A stretch of DNA of 64,000 bases, taken from positions 24,850,104 through 24,914,103 of the forward strand of contig OU862917.1 in NCBI GenBank assembly GCA_917880885.1. The letters are read 5' to 3'. The notes under the pieces were generated by a model. That model searched no databases, was not told the DNA's origin, and saw only the letters and a program-made list of their open reading frames with translations. Shown one piece after another: positions 43,480 to 54,690 of the stretch. The first letter of the stretch is position 1. The number at the start of each line of letters is the position of its first letter. Made by a program: the position numbers and the translations under genes. The DNA is from Limnephilus marmoratus (Eukaryota; Arthropoda; Insecta; Trichoptera; Limnephilidae).

Positions 43480-43612
43480 ATATGTGTGTACATATGTGTA
43501 TGTGTATGTGAATGTGTATTCGTATGTATACATATGTATATGTGTATATATGTGCATGTACATGTATGTATATGGATGTGTATGTATGTGTATGTTTATA
43601 TATATATTTTTT
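43480..43612. repeat. TG/TA-rich microsatellite
   Basis: Irregular TATGTG, CATATG and TGTATG repeats just upstream of the LINE's 5' truncation point. Confidence 0.8.
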
Positions 43613-43689
43613 CTTTATATTTCTCTAATAATACATAAAAAAATACTTTTTTTTCTCTTCTAAATGTACAATAACTATTAAAATAAAAA

Positions 43690-43980
43690 ATAAAATTAAA
43701 AAATAAAACTTTCTATTACAACACATAAAAACTTGTCACACATAATCATCACAAATAAACACGTAAACACCTCAGCACAGGTTCTCCTAGTGAGGTGTTC
43801 ACGAAACATACAACAATACCTATTCACAGTTTCACCTTCACAAACCTACCTTACACCCAACATAATAAAATTGCAAAATATATTATGTAAAAATGTTTTC
43901 AAAATTTATCTATTATGTAAAAATGTTAAAGGTAAATACTGTAATACATAGAAATAAATAAATTAAATTAAATTATATTT
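43690..43980 (+). repeat. LINE 3' UTR fragment with two-tier hairpin
   Basis: Hairpin at 43766-43799: outer stem AACACCTCA/TGAGGTGTT, inner ACAGG-TTCT-CCTAGT, as in the LINE tails at 13509 and 57830. It ends in AAATAAATAAATTAAATTAA at about 43953-43975. Confidence 0.7.
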
Positions 43981-44560
43981 AGCTTTTTTGTTTAACCCAA
44001 CTTTAGCGTATGTTGGTTACCACATGGGTGTTTTTTTTTAACTTAAATTAAGCTTACTATAATTTAAATAGATGCGTATAATTTTCCCCACTATCATGAA
44101 CATATTTTAAACCATAACAATAATAACCACTAGACAGTGGCTTAAAACAAACTTTGTCGAAGATTTGCCGACAAGAAAATGTAATGTTTTCAACGATGCT
44201 GAGATTCAATGGACCAGATAAATCTAAAATCGTTTATTTGCAAAAGATTGATATTTTCTAAAACTCCACTTGAATCCGAATTGTTTTTATTTGCGTTCAT
44301 CCCCCATTCCAAGGCTTCTCCGAAAGGAGGAAAGATAAAGAGCCTTCATCGCTCAGCCCGGGGCTGTATGGAATGGGACTCAAATCTTTTAATTTTAGAT
44401 ACTAGCACTACGTGATAGAAATGGAGAAATATTGTAGGCCAAGGCCTGGAATAGATCCGATAGTAGAGCAAATGGCTAAACATTTCGGTTGGCCCAGTAG
44501 GTAGATATGCGAAAATTATCTTTTATGTAAGAAATATGTGCAAATATAATGTATATTATT
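43981..44560. other. Unassigned sequence
   Basis: AT-rich; 44290-44400 is less so. No recognised gene. Confidence 0.45.
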
Positions 44561-44606
44561 ATTCAAATTAATAAATTACGTTGTATTAACCACTTAATTA
44601 TTTATA

Positions 44607-44651
44607 AAAACCGACATGTTTCGTCAGCAAAGCTGACTTCCTCAGGGTTTT
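44607..44651 (-). ncRNA. Hammerhead ribozyme (type I-like), complete consensus
   Basis: Minus strand, 5' to 3': stem I strand AAAACC, core CTGAGGA, stem II GTCAGC/GCTGAC with loop TTT, GAAAC, self-complementary stem III ACATGT with cleavage triplet GTC, and the second stem I strand GGTTTT. Every core position fits the CUGANGA/GAAA/GUH rule and stem I pairs at all six positions. A stem III this short suggests action as a dimer. Confidence 0.85.
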
Positions 44652-44691
44652 GACAGAACTAATTTTAAAAATAGACATACATAGTTCTGTC

Positions 44692-44736
44692 AAAACCCTG
44701 AGGAAGTCAGCTTTGCTGACGAAACATGTCGGTTTT
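44692..44736 (+). ncRNA. Hammerhead ribozyme (type I-like), complete consensus
   Basis: Identical motif to the one at 44607-44651, on the plus strand: CTGAGGA at 44698-44704, GAAAC at 44721-44725, predicted cleavage after GTC at 44730. The two lie on opposite strands, so no single transcript contains both in active sense. Confidence 0.85.
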
Positions 44737-44927
44737 TATAAATAATTAAGTGGTTAATACAACGTAATTTATTAATTTGAATTTAAAATGTTACCACAAA
44801 ATAATTTTGCACTATTAGAAGAATTGAGTATATTATTATGTTTGTGTATTTGAGCTTTTCATTTTCAATTTTTTTTATAAGTAAAACTCTCTTTAATAAC
44901 TTTTGAAGGTTATTCCCATCAACGTAA

Positions 44928-45095
44928 TATATCATTGAAGAAGAAGATAACAATAAAAAAACTAAACGAAAATATGAAAGAGAAAAAGACACACAAAAAA
45001 GACAATGGTCGCAACTGGATTCGAACCCAGACCTCTCGTCTAACTGGGACGTGCCGTTTAATCAATTTCGCTATTGCTACCTTCTGTCAAGCCGT
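44928..45095 (-). repeat. tRNA-derived SINE (family B)
   Basis: Minus strand: tRNA-like head with B box GGGTTCGAATCC and acceptor end TTGCGACC, then a tail (CATTGTC, TTTTGTGTGTC, ATTTTCGTTTAG, TCTTCTTCAATGATAT). Copies at 45712-45875 and 58475-58650. Confidence 0.75.
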
Positions 45096-45169
45096 CATAA
45101 TAGTCAATCTCATATTTCAAATTTAGGAATTAACAATGTGTGGCAAAACAATGGCCGCACACTTTTGGA

Positions 45170-45585
45170 ATTAACAATGTGTGGCAAAACCATGTATGAT
45201 CGTGTGAGAAATGTGGAAATCCGCAAAGAATGCAAGGCTGATGTAAGCGTGATGAGTAAGATCAAGAAAGGAACGCTCCGATGGTTTGGGCATGTAGAGC
45301 AAATGAACGAGGAAAGAGTGTAAGGAGAATATATGACGCAAATGTGAATGGTAGAAGAAGTCGAGGACGCCCAAGAAAGACATGGCACGACCAAGTGAAT
45401 CAGATACTTGAGTCGGGCCATGTCAAGAGTCAGAATAATAGAAGAGAATGTATGAGACGTTGTATGAATGTAAACGAGGCAAGAAATGTGTGCCAAGACC
45501 GGGATGTTTGGCGGTCCGTCCTCTCTGCCTACCCCTGCGGGGAAACGGCGTGATGGTTAGTTAGTTAGGAATTAACAATATTATC
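45170..45585 (+). pseudogene. RTE-like LINE C-terminal fragment
   Basis: Two overlapping frames, 45190-45323 and 45281-45553, encode GTLRWFGHVEQMNEERV and GRRSRGRPRKTWHDQV, the characteristic WFGHV ... GRPRK block at the C-terminus of RTE/BovB-type and related LINE proteins. A one-base shift separates them. The frame ends in the short GTTAGTTAG tail at about 45556-45567, as in the copy at 1-185. Confidence 0.82.
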
Positions 45586-45711
45586 TTCAACTTATTATGG
45601 GCTACTACCCTTTTTATTGGAAACAATCATTCTAAGAATTTATTTGTATCCTGGATAGCGTCTCGGATAAAATATTTGAATTTATTCATATGGAACTATT
45701 GATTTTTCATT

Positions 45712-45875
45712 AACAATAGCGAAATTGGTTAACGCGCACGTCCCGGTTAGACGAGAGGTCTGGGTTCGAGTCCCAGTTGCGATCATTGTCTTTTTTCTGT
45801 TTTATGTGTCTTGTTCTCTTACATATTTTCGTTTAGATTATTATTGTTATCTTGTTCTTCAACGATATTTTCATT
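45712..45875 (+). repeat. tRNA-derived SINE (family B)
   Basis: tRNA-like head AAATTGGTTAACGCGCACGT, B box GGGTTCGAGTCCC, then the same tail as at 44928-45095 but on the other strand. The two SINEs face away from each other around the RTE fragment. Confidence 0.78.
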
Positions 45876-45996
45876 TTCAGTTGATAAAACTCCCAAAAAA
45901 TCACACCCAAAAGAAGGATAAGGATAGTGTTTTATATTGCTTAAAAACTGAATGACGAATTTATTTATGTGGTCGATTCGGTCTGATGGATGTAAT

Positions 45997-46564
45997 TGGA
46001 TACGCGCTATAAAATATATTTAAATACATTTGGGCATTAGTCTCATTTAAATTAATAATTTATGCTATGGGACCATGGGGGCGCCATCTATGGTGGTTGT
46101 ATTATATTGAATTTCCCTATGTGACATTGAAATTCAGTGAATTCAGGCAATTTCTGACCTCTGTGGGGCAGGCAATTACTTTCGATGTGAGTGTTGGTTA
46201 ACGCCAATAGATGTCAGTCCTAATCAAAATTAACCCATAATTAAATTATTGTTGTGAGTTTTTGGCACGTAATATTAATTTTGCAAATTAATATTCATTG
46301 TGTGAACTTTCTTCCTGTGATAAACATCTGTTGAGATTGTACAATACCGCCTTGGCAAAATCAATATACGAAGGAAACTAGTGTCGTTTGTCTGGACATC
46401 GTGGGGAGAGCTGCATTCTCTGAGTGAGTATTTGTTTTGTTTTCACTGAGGATTTTGGAATTGCTGTATAATCTGTTTTGTGTCACCTAGGGAAGAGTTC
46501 ATCTTTTATTAATGTACATAGGGTAGTATTCCCTCGTGTCTGGGGCTATTTACACGCCCCTACA
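45997..46564 (-). mobile_element. Solo LTR, second copy
   Basis: Reverse complement of the LTR at 20866-21940 without the nested palindrome, 568 bp, with ends TG (46564 side) and CA (45997 side). The flanks do not show a matching 5-bp duplication. It provides the empty site for the palindromic element at 21261-21744. Confidence 0.85.
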
Positions 46565-48135
46565 TATTCAGTAATATTCGAGCAATATTAGAGTTGTTGT
46601 AGGTGGATAGATTTATGATGTAAATTTATGGATTATAATTTTTTTTTTTCGAGATTACCCGGCTGAAAATAAAACTTTATTTGAATTTGATTACTTACTG
46701 TATAATTATGTGAGTATGTAATTTATACGAAGAAATAAGTAATAATAATTATCGACTAAACGAGCGTTTTTAACTCAACCAATTTTCAGTTCGTCTGTCT
46801 GTAAATTTGTTTGTATTTCGTATCCGGTTAATCCTGTCAAGATGATTACGATGTGTGATAGTCCTTTTTTACTGCGCCAGAGCTGTCAAATAGGAATAAT
46901 CAACATTACGCGAAGTCCACTATTCACAGAACTACTAGTAAATACCTATAGTATAAAAGCAAAGAAGGAATTGCAGTTATTCAATAATATCTTCCATCCG
47001 GACGATCTAGGTGGCGAATTCGATTTACTTCCTAGAGCAAAAATATATTGACATGAATTTGTTCATTTCATATACAACTAGATTTGCTGCCTGGCTGTAC
47101 TAGAGCCTCAGCACTGTTTTACTTTATTTGAAAAATCTTAAACTAGCAATACTCACTTGGCTGTCTTACCCCATTATTATTATTAAATAATAATATATTA
47201 TAACATTATTTAAATGAATATTTTTAACTCGTGAAATAATTTGGGAGGGTATAGGTGTACCGCCGCCCCGGGAAACCCGGGCGCCTCCTTTGTGGACCTG
47301 ATGAATAAAAATAATAATATAATTTATAGTCTTGTACAAATCTGTTCAAAATAACAATTTCTAAAGACCTTTCAGATTTCATATGCCTTTAAAGTCTTTT
47401 AAACAGATATACAAACAGTTATTTGCTTGTTTTTTGGTTACCTACAATATGTGTGCTACCTACCTGGCTGAAATTTATTATTTTGATTGTTTAGTTTTTA
47501 CATATGCCTCACAAACGCTGCTTTAGGATTGCCGCGAAACCTAGCACACAAAAATTTCATCATTTTGGAAAGAGCATGCCATTACAGAAAATTTATTATT
47601 AATCTCGCAGTCAGGATGTACTCTTCTTTCGTTAGTCCGGTTTTGGTGGTCCGTTATATTAAAAATATCCATTTTTATACTTCCGCCGGAACTCTTCATT
47701 AAAATGTCCGTCATGGCGGCATGGGTGCATTTTCAATTATGAAACGCATTTGGAGATGTTTCCATTTCCGGTCTCCATCAGTATCCGGTAATGGAGGATC
47801 GCCCCGGGCACAGGATGGCGCAGTTTTGCCGCCGAAATTCATTTCAAAATTTCATCAAAACTCTGTACTATTCGTTATCTCTCGTAATGTATGTATTTAT
47901 ATGGGTTTTTCTCTGTTGCAGGTGAAACGAGCACAGAACGGTTATATGTGAGTATGAATTTTCATTTTAACTCTAAAAGAAATTTTTTTATGTTTGTGTC
48001 TGATATAAAATGCGTTTTTTTTTTTGTTACTACCTTAAAGTGTCATTAACTATTTGACTGAAATATTAATGGATCATCGATGAAATTCTGTACCACATTC
48101 CCAAAGTTAAAAAAAGGTTTCCCTTGTTTCACCGA
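46565..48135. other. Unassigned sequence
   Basis: AT-rich to about 47480; 47480-47950 is less AT-rich with broken open frames and could be degraded element sequence. A short hairpin CCCGGG-AAA-CCCGGG-like motif is at about 47264-47281. No gene recognised. Confidence 0.4.
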
Positions 48136-48139
48136 TGTG

Positions 48140-48605
48140 CATAACTGCTGACTCTCATACACATATGCCAAACTGTTGAATTTGGCAGCCACCAAATTCT
48201 GGAGCCCCAAAATACCTGAAAACCCCTTGAATCCATGCAGAAACGGCCAGTCCGTTTTGACTTTAGAGCACAGGCATCATGTAAGTATGCTGTCCTTGTT
48301 CTACCGGTCGCACAATGGAAGAGGCTCCGAGGAACTAGCGTCATTGATCCCTTCAGCACCGGTGCATAGTCAGGAAACCCGCCAAACGCACGCTTGTGCA
48401 CGGTCGTCATTTGTGACACGAGAACGAGTCGCCTCTACGACTCGTTCTTGATTTCAACAGCTCGGCTGTAGAATGATTTGCCGGCATCTGAGTTTCCTTC
48501 TTCCAACAACATGGGTCTCTTCAAGTCACATGTTCACAGGTCCCAAGTAAATTATTTACCTCAGGGCCTCCTGTGTGGAGTTAATCTAAAATATAAATAG
48601 TGCAT
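48140..48605 (+). pseudogene. LINE C-terminal fragment (Jockey/R1-type)
   Basis: The frame at about 48176-48449 encodes LEHRHHVSMLSLFYRSHNGR, GSEELASLIP and SFVTRERVASTTRS, and a shifted frame encodes ARL(stop)NDLPASEFPSSNNMG and LFKSHVHR. This is the LEHRR-vaxLslfYR ... LWNdLP ... fK C-terminal domain widespread in insect LINE ORF2 proteins. One stop replaces the tryptophan of LWN, and there is one frameshift. Confidence 0.85.
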
Positions 48606-48774
48606 TTTTGGATCTTTTGTTTCTTTTTTCATTGTTGACAGTCTACCCAATTCTTCTAATAAGAATAAAACGTCCTATTTTCCTTCTATTCTGTAATATT
48701 CTATTTACAGAATTTTTATTAATTGACGGACGATATTATTATAGTATGTAATTATTACCTCATTTAGAAACCAT
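48606..48774. other. AT-rich spacer
   Basis: Nothing recognised. Confidence 0.5.
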
Positions 48775-49145
48775 GATAATAATAATAATAATAATTCGAT
48801 AATTTATAAAGCGCCGTTTTTGTGAAAAATCACCTCAAGGGCGCTGTACAATTTATTAGGAATGCTTAGGTTCTAACTAATTTTACTATTTATAAATGGA
48901 TACAGAAACATACTTACCTGGCTGGTCACTTCCGATAAACACACTTTAATTAGAAAGTTTATGGAGAAGATACGGCTTTGCACGCGGAGGACATTACAGT
49001 TAACACACTGGACATTGCATGATTTTACATTATTTGCTTCCCTAGTATTACATTTATGAATAGATTAGTGGCAAAAGTAGAGTTGGTATTTATTTTAAAA
49101 TACTGGAGAATTTATATATAATATTTGCAATTTAATTTGTCAACC
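48775..49145 (-). repeat. LINE 3' UTR (tail family C)
   Basis: Reverse complement of the 3' UTR at 40620-41015. The two-tier hairpin at 48808-48846 has perfect outer AGCGCC/GGCGCT and inner GGTGA/TCAC pairs, followed by an (ATT)n tail at 48776-48794. Confidence 0.8.
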
Positions 49146-49894
49146 ATAATATGAATGATTTCAAATCTGTAAACTTCACCCGCAATAACACAGAGACATT
49201 CCTAGCATGGCGGATGAAATAACACAAAAATCTATACAATGTACAAAGTTTTTATAATACATGAATAAATAAACAACAATAATAATTGTTTCTACCTTTC
49301 TGTAATTTATGCCTCCATTTGTCTCGACTTGCTTTAATTTTTTAAACTTTTAGCTTACAATCTTTACACATTTCCTGTATTATCAATATTTCGCAACTTA
49401 AATCCTAACCCAAAAAGAAAATTGAAACCCCGAAAATTAATCACGTCTGCCATATAAAAGTCCGCTGCCTGTTTTTTCTTGATAGTTTGATTAACAACGG
49501 GGTGCCTCTTAATAGCATGATAATATTAATCCCATTACCCCGAGGCGGGTAGGTAGATACTGTTTATTTTTCAAATCTACCCCGTAGGAAAAAAATCCTG
49601 CTTCGGGTAATCCCTCCATTTTTCAGTGTTGGCACACGGCGCTGCATTATTAAGTGTGTAATGTAGTCGGCTATTTTTCACCCTGGTAACATTACCTTGT
49701 TTACGCAACACTATGATTAAGTGTCCTTCCTGACCGCTGACGTCCCTTTCTTTATTTCGTGTCAGTCTTTCTCCACTCTTATTTGGTATTTGTTTTACCA
49801 AATCCTGTTCATAAAAAGTTTTAAAGGAAGCAGTAATGGATAGGAAGAAGGCCTGCAAAAAATATTAAAATGGTCGATTTATATAATTGAATAA
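49146..49894. other. Unassigned sequence
   Basis: The minus-strand frame 49577-49858 has no recognised domain. Otherwise AT-rich. Confidence 0.4.
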
Positions 49895-50115
49895 TATATC
49901 TTCTTCAATGCTCGCAAATTCACTTTCTGGCATTTTATTTAAATGCAAACAATTCACTTTGTAAAATATCACTTATTTAATCAAAATGTTTTAAAACCAT
50001 GTTTTAAAACCAATGGTTTCTTCTTTATTTTTGTTTTATTTTTTAAATTAAAATTTTTTCCTCACCAAGAAACCATTGATAATTTTGATTAAGTAAGTGT
50101 TATTACTAAGTTTAA
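49895..50115. mobile_element. Foldback MITE (family E), damaged copy
   Basis: The left arm (TCTTCTTCAATGCTCGCAAA, then CACTTTGTAAAATATCACTT and ATTTAATCAAAAT) matches the element at 55868-56165. Only part of the right arm (ATTTTGATTAAGTAAGTG) remains. An additional small palindrome, AACCAATGGTTTCTT and its complement, fills the middle. Confidence 0.65.
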
Positions 50116-50164
50116 AATACCACTTACATAATCAGTTAAGTTTACCAATCAAAATCCTGACGGC

Positions 50165-50645
50165 TGTCCAGAAACACGAAGATATTAGTGGACAAAACAC
50201 TTATCAGACCAGTACTTACGCACGCAGCTGAGACTTGGGTACTAAGAGGAATGAGCGAGCACTGGACGATTTTGAAAGGAAAATTTTGAGGCGCATCTTC
50301 GGACCGGTTCTAGAAAATGGATTTTCGTGCAGACGTTATAACAATGAGCTCTATACTTTGTTTTAAGGCGCTAAACGTCGCAAAATTTATAAAACAGGGA
50401 AGACTTCGGTGGCTGGGTCATGTGGAGTGAATGACCGAGCATCAAGCACCAAAGTCCCTGCTGAACTCAAGACCAATAGGGCGAAGGAGCCTGGGAAGAC
50501 CAAGATAAAGATGGAGCGACAACGTCCTTGAAGACATATCTATCTTGGAGCTTCTAAACTGGAGAGAGCTGGCACAAAACCGAGATGAGTGGAGGAAGAT
50601 TCTTGAGGAGGCCAAGACCCACCAGGGGTTGTAGACTGTAGAGCC
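50165..50645 (+). pseudogene. LINE C-terminal fragment (RTE/R4-like)
   Basis: With several stops and frameshifts it encodes RPVLTHAAETWVLRG, FERKILRRIFGPV, GRLRWLGHVE, GRRSLGRPR and NWRELAQNRDEWRKILEEAK, the C-terminal block that follows the RT domain in many insect LINEs. The order of motifs is intact. Confidence 0.82.
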
Positions 50646-51234
50646 AATAGTGATGATTTTACTAAGTGATTTATTTCAATTTAATTTAAATAATGTATCC
50701 TTCTATTTATTTACTTCTTTGAAATTAATATATTTTATGTATTATGTATTATTACGAACTTTCATTAAATCTTATATTTTTTTGTTTGAAGATTTATTTT
50801 TATGGAACAGCAAGTGTCACAAATCTATTGAAAAAAAGCAACTTTCTTTTAAAAGCTCGAATACGCTCATCTAGTTTTTTTTTTAAAATTTTATTTGATT
50901 ACCATACATAGAGATATACTTATTAATGTTACCATAACATTATATTATGCATAACAACATAACATTAACCATACCACATTACCATATTACCATTCGACTA
51001 CCATAATACGGGCATGTGCCTAGTATGGTAGTCGAAAAACCTGTAAAAACTGTATACCTAAGATATTTTTATGAATAAAGAATAATAAACAAAAAATAAT
51101 ATCATATTGTGTACTAACTAGGCTCACTTTTGAATTCTCTACTTACCAAGCAAACTTTATAGATTATAATTTATATGAATGCCGCCAACCACAAAAACTT
51201 AGAAATGATTTTTTCAGGTTTTATTAAAAAAATA
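50646..51234. other. Unassigned AT-rich sequence with short hairpin
   Basis: TTCGACTACCATA and its complement form a stem at about 50993-51037, preceded by ACCATA-type repeats. No gene recognised. Confidence 0.45.
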
Positions 51235-51870
51235 TAGTTTTTTATTTTATTCTTTTTTTTATTTACAAAAAGATACATAAATTATAATATAATTTTTACG
51301 ATAATTAATTACTTAATACATGTATTTGATGTACCCCCATAAATAAGCGGGGCTTGTGTGTATGGGGGTGTTATAATATTGGTTCAATTTATTATTTTTT
51401 TATTCAGTTCAAATTTTCAGTGTAATTTTTAAGCTGAGTTTTAAATTTTTTTATGTTTCTGTTGATGTTTCTGATTTTTTCAGGTAGTGAATTAAAAAAT
51501 TTAACTCCGAGATATTTATGATTTAACTCTCCTATTGTTTTTTTACATTTTGGAATAGGAAGTATTGATGTTTGTCTAAGATTTCTGTTATTTTTGAAGG
51601 GTGCACTTTATTTTGAATATTATCTTTATAAATTTGTAATGTTGCGTGATAAAAGTATAACGCACTTAATTTTCTGACCTTAAATTGTTTGAATAACAGT
51701 TCTGATGAATACGAGTAGGGTTTTTTTAAATTGTTTTTATTATTAGTTTTTGTGATATGTAAATTGTTTGTGTTTGATTTGTATATGTACCGCCCCATCC
51801 TATAATGCCGTATTGTATAATTGATTGACAGAAAGTGAAGTATGTGGTTCTAAGTAATTTATATATATTT
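51235..51870 (-). pseudogene. CR1/Jockey-like LINE C-terminal fragment and 3' UTR
   Basis: Minus strand: SIIQYGIIGWGGTY (post-RT block), an open frame 51798-51532, then a shifted frame with LGVKFFNSLPEKIRNI and a stop near 51391. The 3' UTR hairpin at 51333-51369 (ACCCCCATA/TATGGGGGT outside, AAGC/GCTT inside) is followed by an A-rich tail. Close relative of 28105-28545 and 53740-54690. Confidence 0.83.
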
Positions 51871-52704
51871 GTCTTTGCCTTTGTCTAGTCAAGAGGACGA
51901 AACAGTTTTAGGCCTTTCAACTAAATAGCAAGGATGTCATGGCCTTAAGCATAAATGAAACATCTGTTTTACATTCATAGTTCTGATCTTATGTCTTGTG
52001 TTATTTATCTTTAAGTGAACCCGACCTTAAGCTGTCTAGGGTCCGTCCAATTTCCGAGAAAACAATTGTTTCCTGCAAGACCCGTACCCTTTTATCCTTG
52101 TACTGTCCTGGTATTCTATATTTCCTTTGCAAGATCAAAGATTTGTACAGAATTCAGTGTGACTTGATGAAAAAATGTGAAATATCATTAGCACTGCAAG
52201 CATTTTTAGTCTCCAAAATTGGTTAAATGTATTGGCGGGTCTATAAGATTCGTGGAGTTAGCCATGTAGTTTAGAAAAATTGTTCGGCTAGCGTACCCAA
52301 GGATTCACTTCAAATCTCGCTGCCGAAATTAATGATTCAACTATATCAGTACTATCGTAATTTGTAAATGTACGATTTTTGTGGGTATTCGTAATCCGGG
52401 AATGTTTATCTTTCTTTAAAATAAAATAAAAAAAACCTGTTTCATATGTTTCACATTGAAGATCTTTTTCACCTCTCGGAATATTAAAAATATATTTGTT
52501 AAATTATATTATGGAAGGCGTCAGAAAGTAAGTGCAATTCCTGAACTGATGTTTTCAGTTTTTCCCACAACGTCGTGCTCACGACCAGCCGTATCTTACA
52601 TAAATACCATTTATTCGTTGTTTTTATGCCCGGAATTCTTTAAACGTTAAAAAATAACTAATTGTGTAAAAATAAAGCAAAATCTGACTTTAGGCTTTTG
52701 TAAA
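51871..52704. other. Unassigned AT-rich sequence
   Basis: Nothing recognised. Confidence 0.45.
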
Positions 52705-53095
52705 GGTCATTTCATGAAAATCTCCAGTCCTAAAGAGTCCTAAATTCGCCTGTCTTTCAAAATAAATATTAAAGCAACTTTGGCATTAATCTTCTTATAA
52801 ATGTAAAACCAACATTGTTCAGATAGCAAAGATAAAATTATGCAATGTCAACATTGACGCCAGTGTTTTAAATATAATGTCCTCCACGTGCAAAGTCGTA
52901 TCTTCCCCAAGCATAAACTTTCTAATAAAGTGTGTTTATCGAAGTGACCTGCCAGGTAAGTATGTTTCTGTATCTATTTTTAAATAATAAAATTAGATAG
53001 AACTTAAGAATTCATAATAAATTGTAAAGCGCCCATGCGGTGATTTTTCACAAAAACGGCGCTTTGCAAATTATCCAATTATTATTATTATTAAA
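52705..53095 (+). repeat. LINE 3' UTR (tail family C)
   Basis: Aligns with 40620-41015 along its length. Hairpin at 53026-53065 with outer AAGCGCC/GGCGCTT and inner GGTGA/TCAC pairs, followed by an (ATT)n tail at 53078-53092. Confidence 0.82.
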
Positions 53096-53739
53096 ATAGT
53101 ACGTTGCACACGATTAGATAACTACTAAACAAGAAACATACTGTTATTAATGTGATAAACTTGAGTGCCCTAAAACAGTAAACAGATCAACGAAAATAAT
53201 GTTCATTCTTTCATCTTCTTGTAGGCAGTCTTCTGAGGTCCTTGTCCTCATCGAGGAAATAGGGTCATGATTTGTTTCCCTCTGTACGACCCACCCTTAC
53301 TTCTTCCTCCCTCGCCCCGCCTTACTTCCCTCCCGCTTCACGCTTCACTTGTTCCCATTCACCGCAAATATCTACCCTCGGGACCATTGCAGTGTTGGGT
53401 TAAATGAATTTGGAATGGATGGAGCTCGTTTTGTCAATTAAATGGGCTTTTTGTTGTGCTTCTTTTGCCCTGGTCAGTTCTTTTTTATCTATTTTTTATC
53501 AAGAGGGTTGCTTCTTTTATACCTTGCTCTGCCTGCTGAAAGGTGCTTTGTGTGAGGTAAACAATTTAATGTCGAATTGAAAAACTTCTTTTCATCACCT
53601 GCACAATATGGTGGACATATTTCCATTCCAGAAAATAATTGTTATTTATGTTTTTTCTTCATATCACCGGTGGATAAAACTTTAGACACACTACCCGAAT
53701 GCATATAAATATCTGAATACTTCAGAAGAACAATTGTAA
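53096..53739. other. Unassigned sequence
   Basis: A C/T-rich stretch lies at 53275-53345. No gene recognised. Confidence 0.45.
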
Positions 53740-54690
53740 AATATATTAAACGCCACGCTAAATCATAAATCTAATGTAAAATATCTTTGAATCTTAATAG
53801 ATAAAAATGTTAAATGGAAAGATCATATCAATCTCACTGTGGAAAGAATAAGAAAACTTATCTATGTTTTCTATAACATACGAAATATTTTGAACAAGAA
53901 TTGTCTATTATGAATTAATTCAGTCCTTATTACAGTACGGCATTATTGGGTGGGGAGGGGCCTTTAAGGCTTTCTTACAGCCCGTAATTACATTTCAAAG
54001 AATAATTATAAAATTTATTAGTAGGAAACCATACGACTTCCCTACTATAAAGATATTTCGAAAATTTAATGTACCATCTATCACAGAATTGTATAAGAGA
54101 AACGCCTTATATCAAATTTATAAAGAATTTTCTTTCATTAAAAAAATTCACCCCTAAGATACCATAAGCAATAGATTTAAAACTAATGGCTTAATAGCTA
54201 TCCCCATGCTTAGAACGCTCACGGCTCGGCACCGCTATTTGTATTTAGGTGTAAGATGGTACAATATATTATTGTCCAAAAACAAAATTAGTATAACAGA
54301 AACACTGAAATATGAATTATTCAAAAGGCAAATTAAGTCCCTGAATGTAATTACATGTAATTTACCCGTACTTAAACTGTAATATTTAATATTAAAAAAA
54401 TATGTATTGTTATCGTCCTTCTATAACTACTATTTTCTAAATTGTGTACCTATCTAAAATAATATTTATTTCATGAGTTATTTGATAATTGTGTACACAT
54501 TTCATTAGAACATAATTATTATTTTTTTGCATGTAAATACTCCTCCCATAAACACGAGCTCCTACAGCTCAACTTATGGAGTAGTAGAATAAAATATGAA
54601 TTATTTTATAACCTTGGATATGTAACCATTTGAAATGTATAAACAAAATTCTTGAAATAAATAAAAAAATAGAAATAAAAATATTTTTTA
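53740..54690 (+). pseudogene. CR1/Jockey-like LINE 3' half
   Basis: Across a few frameshifts it encodes LIDKNVKWKDHINLTVERIR (thumb), LLQYGIIGWGGAF (post-RT block), PYDFPTIKIFRKFNVPSITE and the C-terminus to a stop at about 54380. The 3' UTR carries a two-tier hairpin at 54543-54581 (CTCCCATAA/TTATGGAG outside, GAGCT/AGCTC inside) and an AAATAAAAAAAT tail at 54655-54686. Confidence 0.85.

Larger units (their letters stand above)
44561..44781. mobile_element. Inverted pair of PLE alpha terminal repeats (no coding sequence)
   Basis: Left arm 44561-44660 and right arm 44682-44781 are almost exact reverse complements around a 21-base centre. The arm sequence (ATTAATAAATTAC, TTTATAAAACCGACATGT) is the terminal repeat of the PLE at 59231-60110. 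Each arm carries a complete hammerhead motif, in divergent orientation. Confidence 0.88.

Noticed and set aside
43339..43663. Open frames rich in Y, V, C and M
   Set aside because: They are translations of the TG/TA microsatellite upstream of the LINE.
45716..45786. Functional tRNA gene
   Set aside because: The sequence after the B box leads into a shared SINE tail and two more copies exist in the window.
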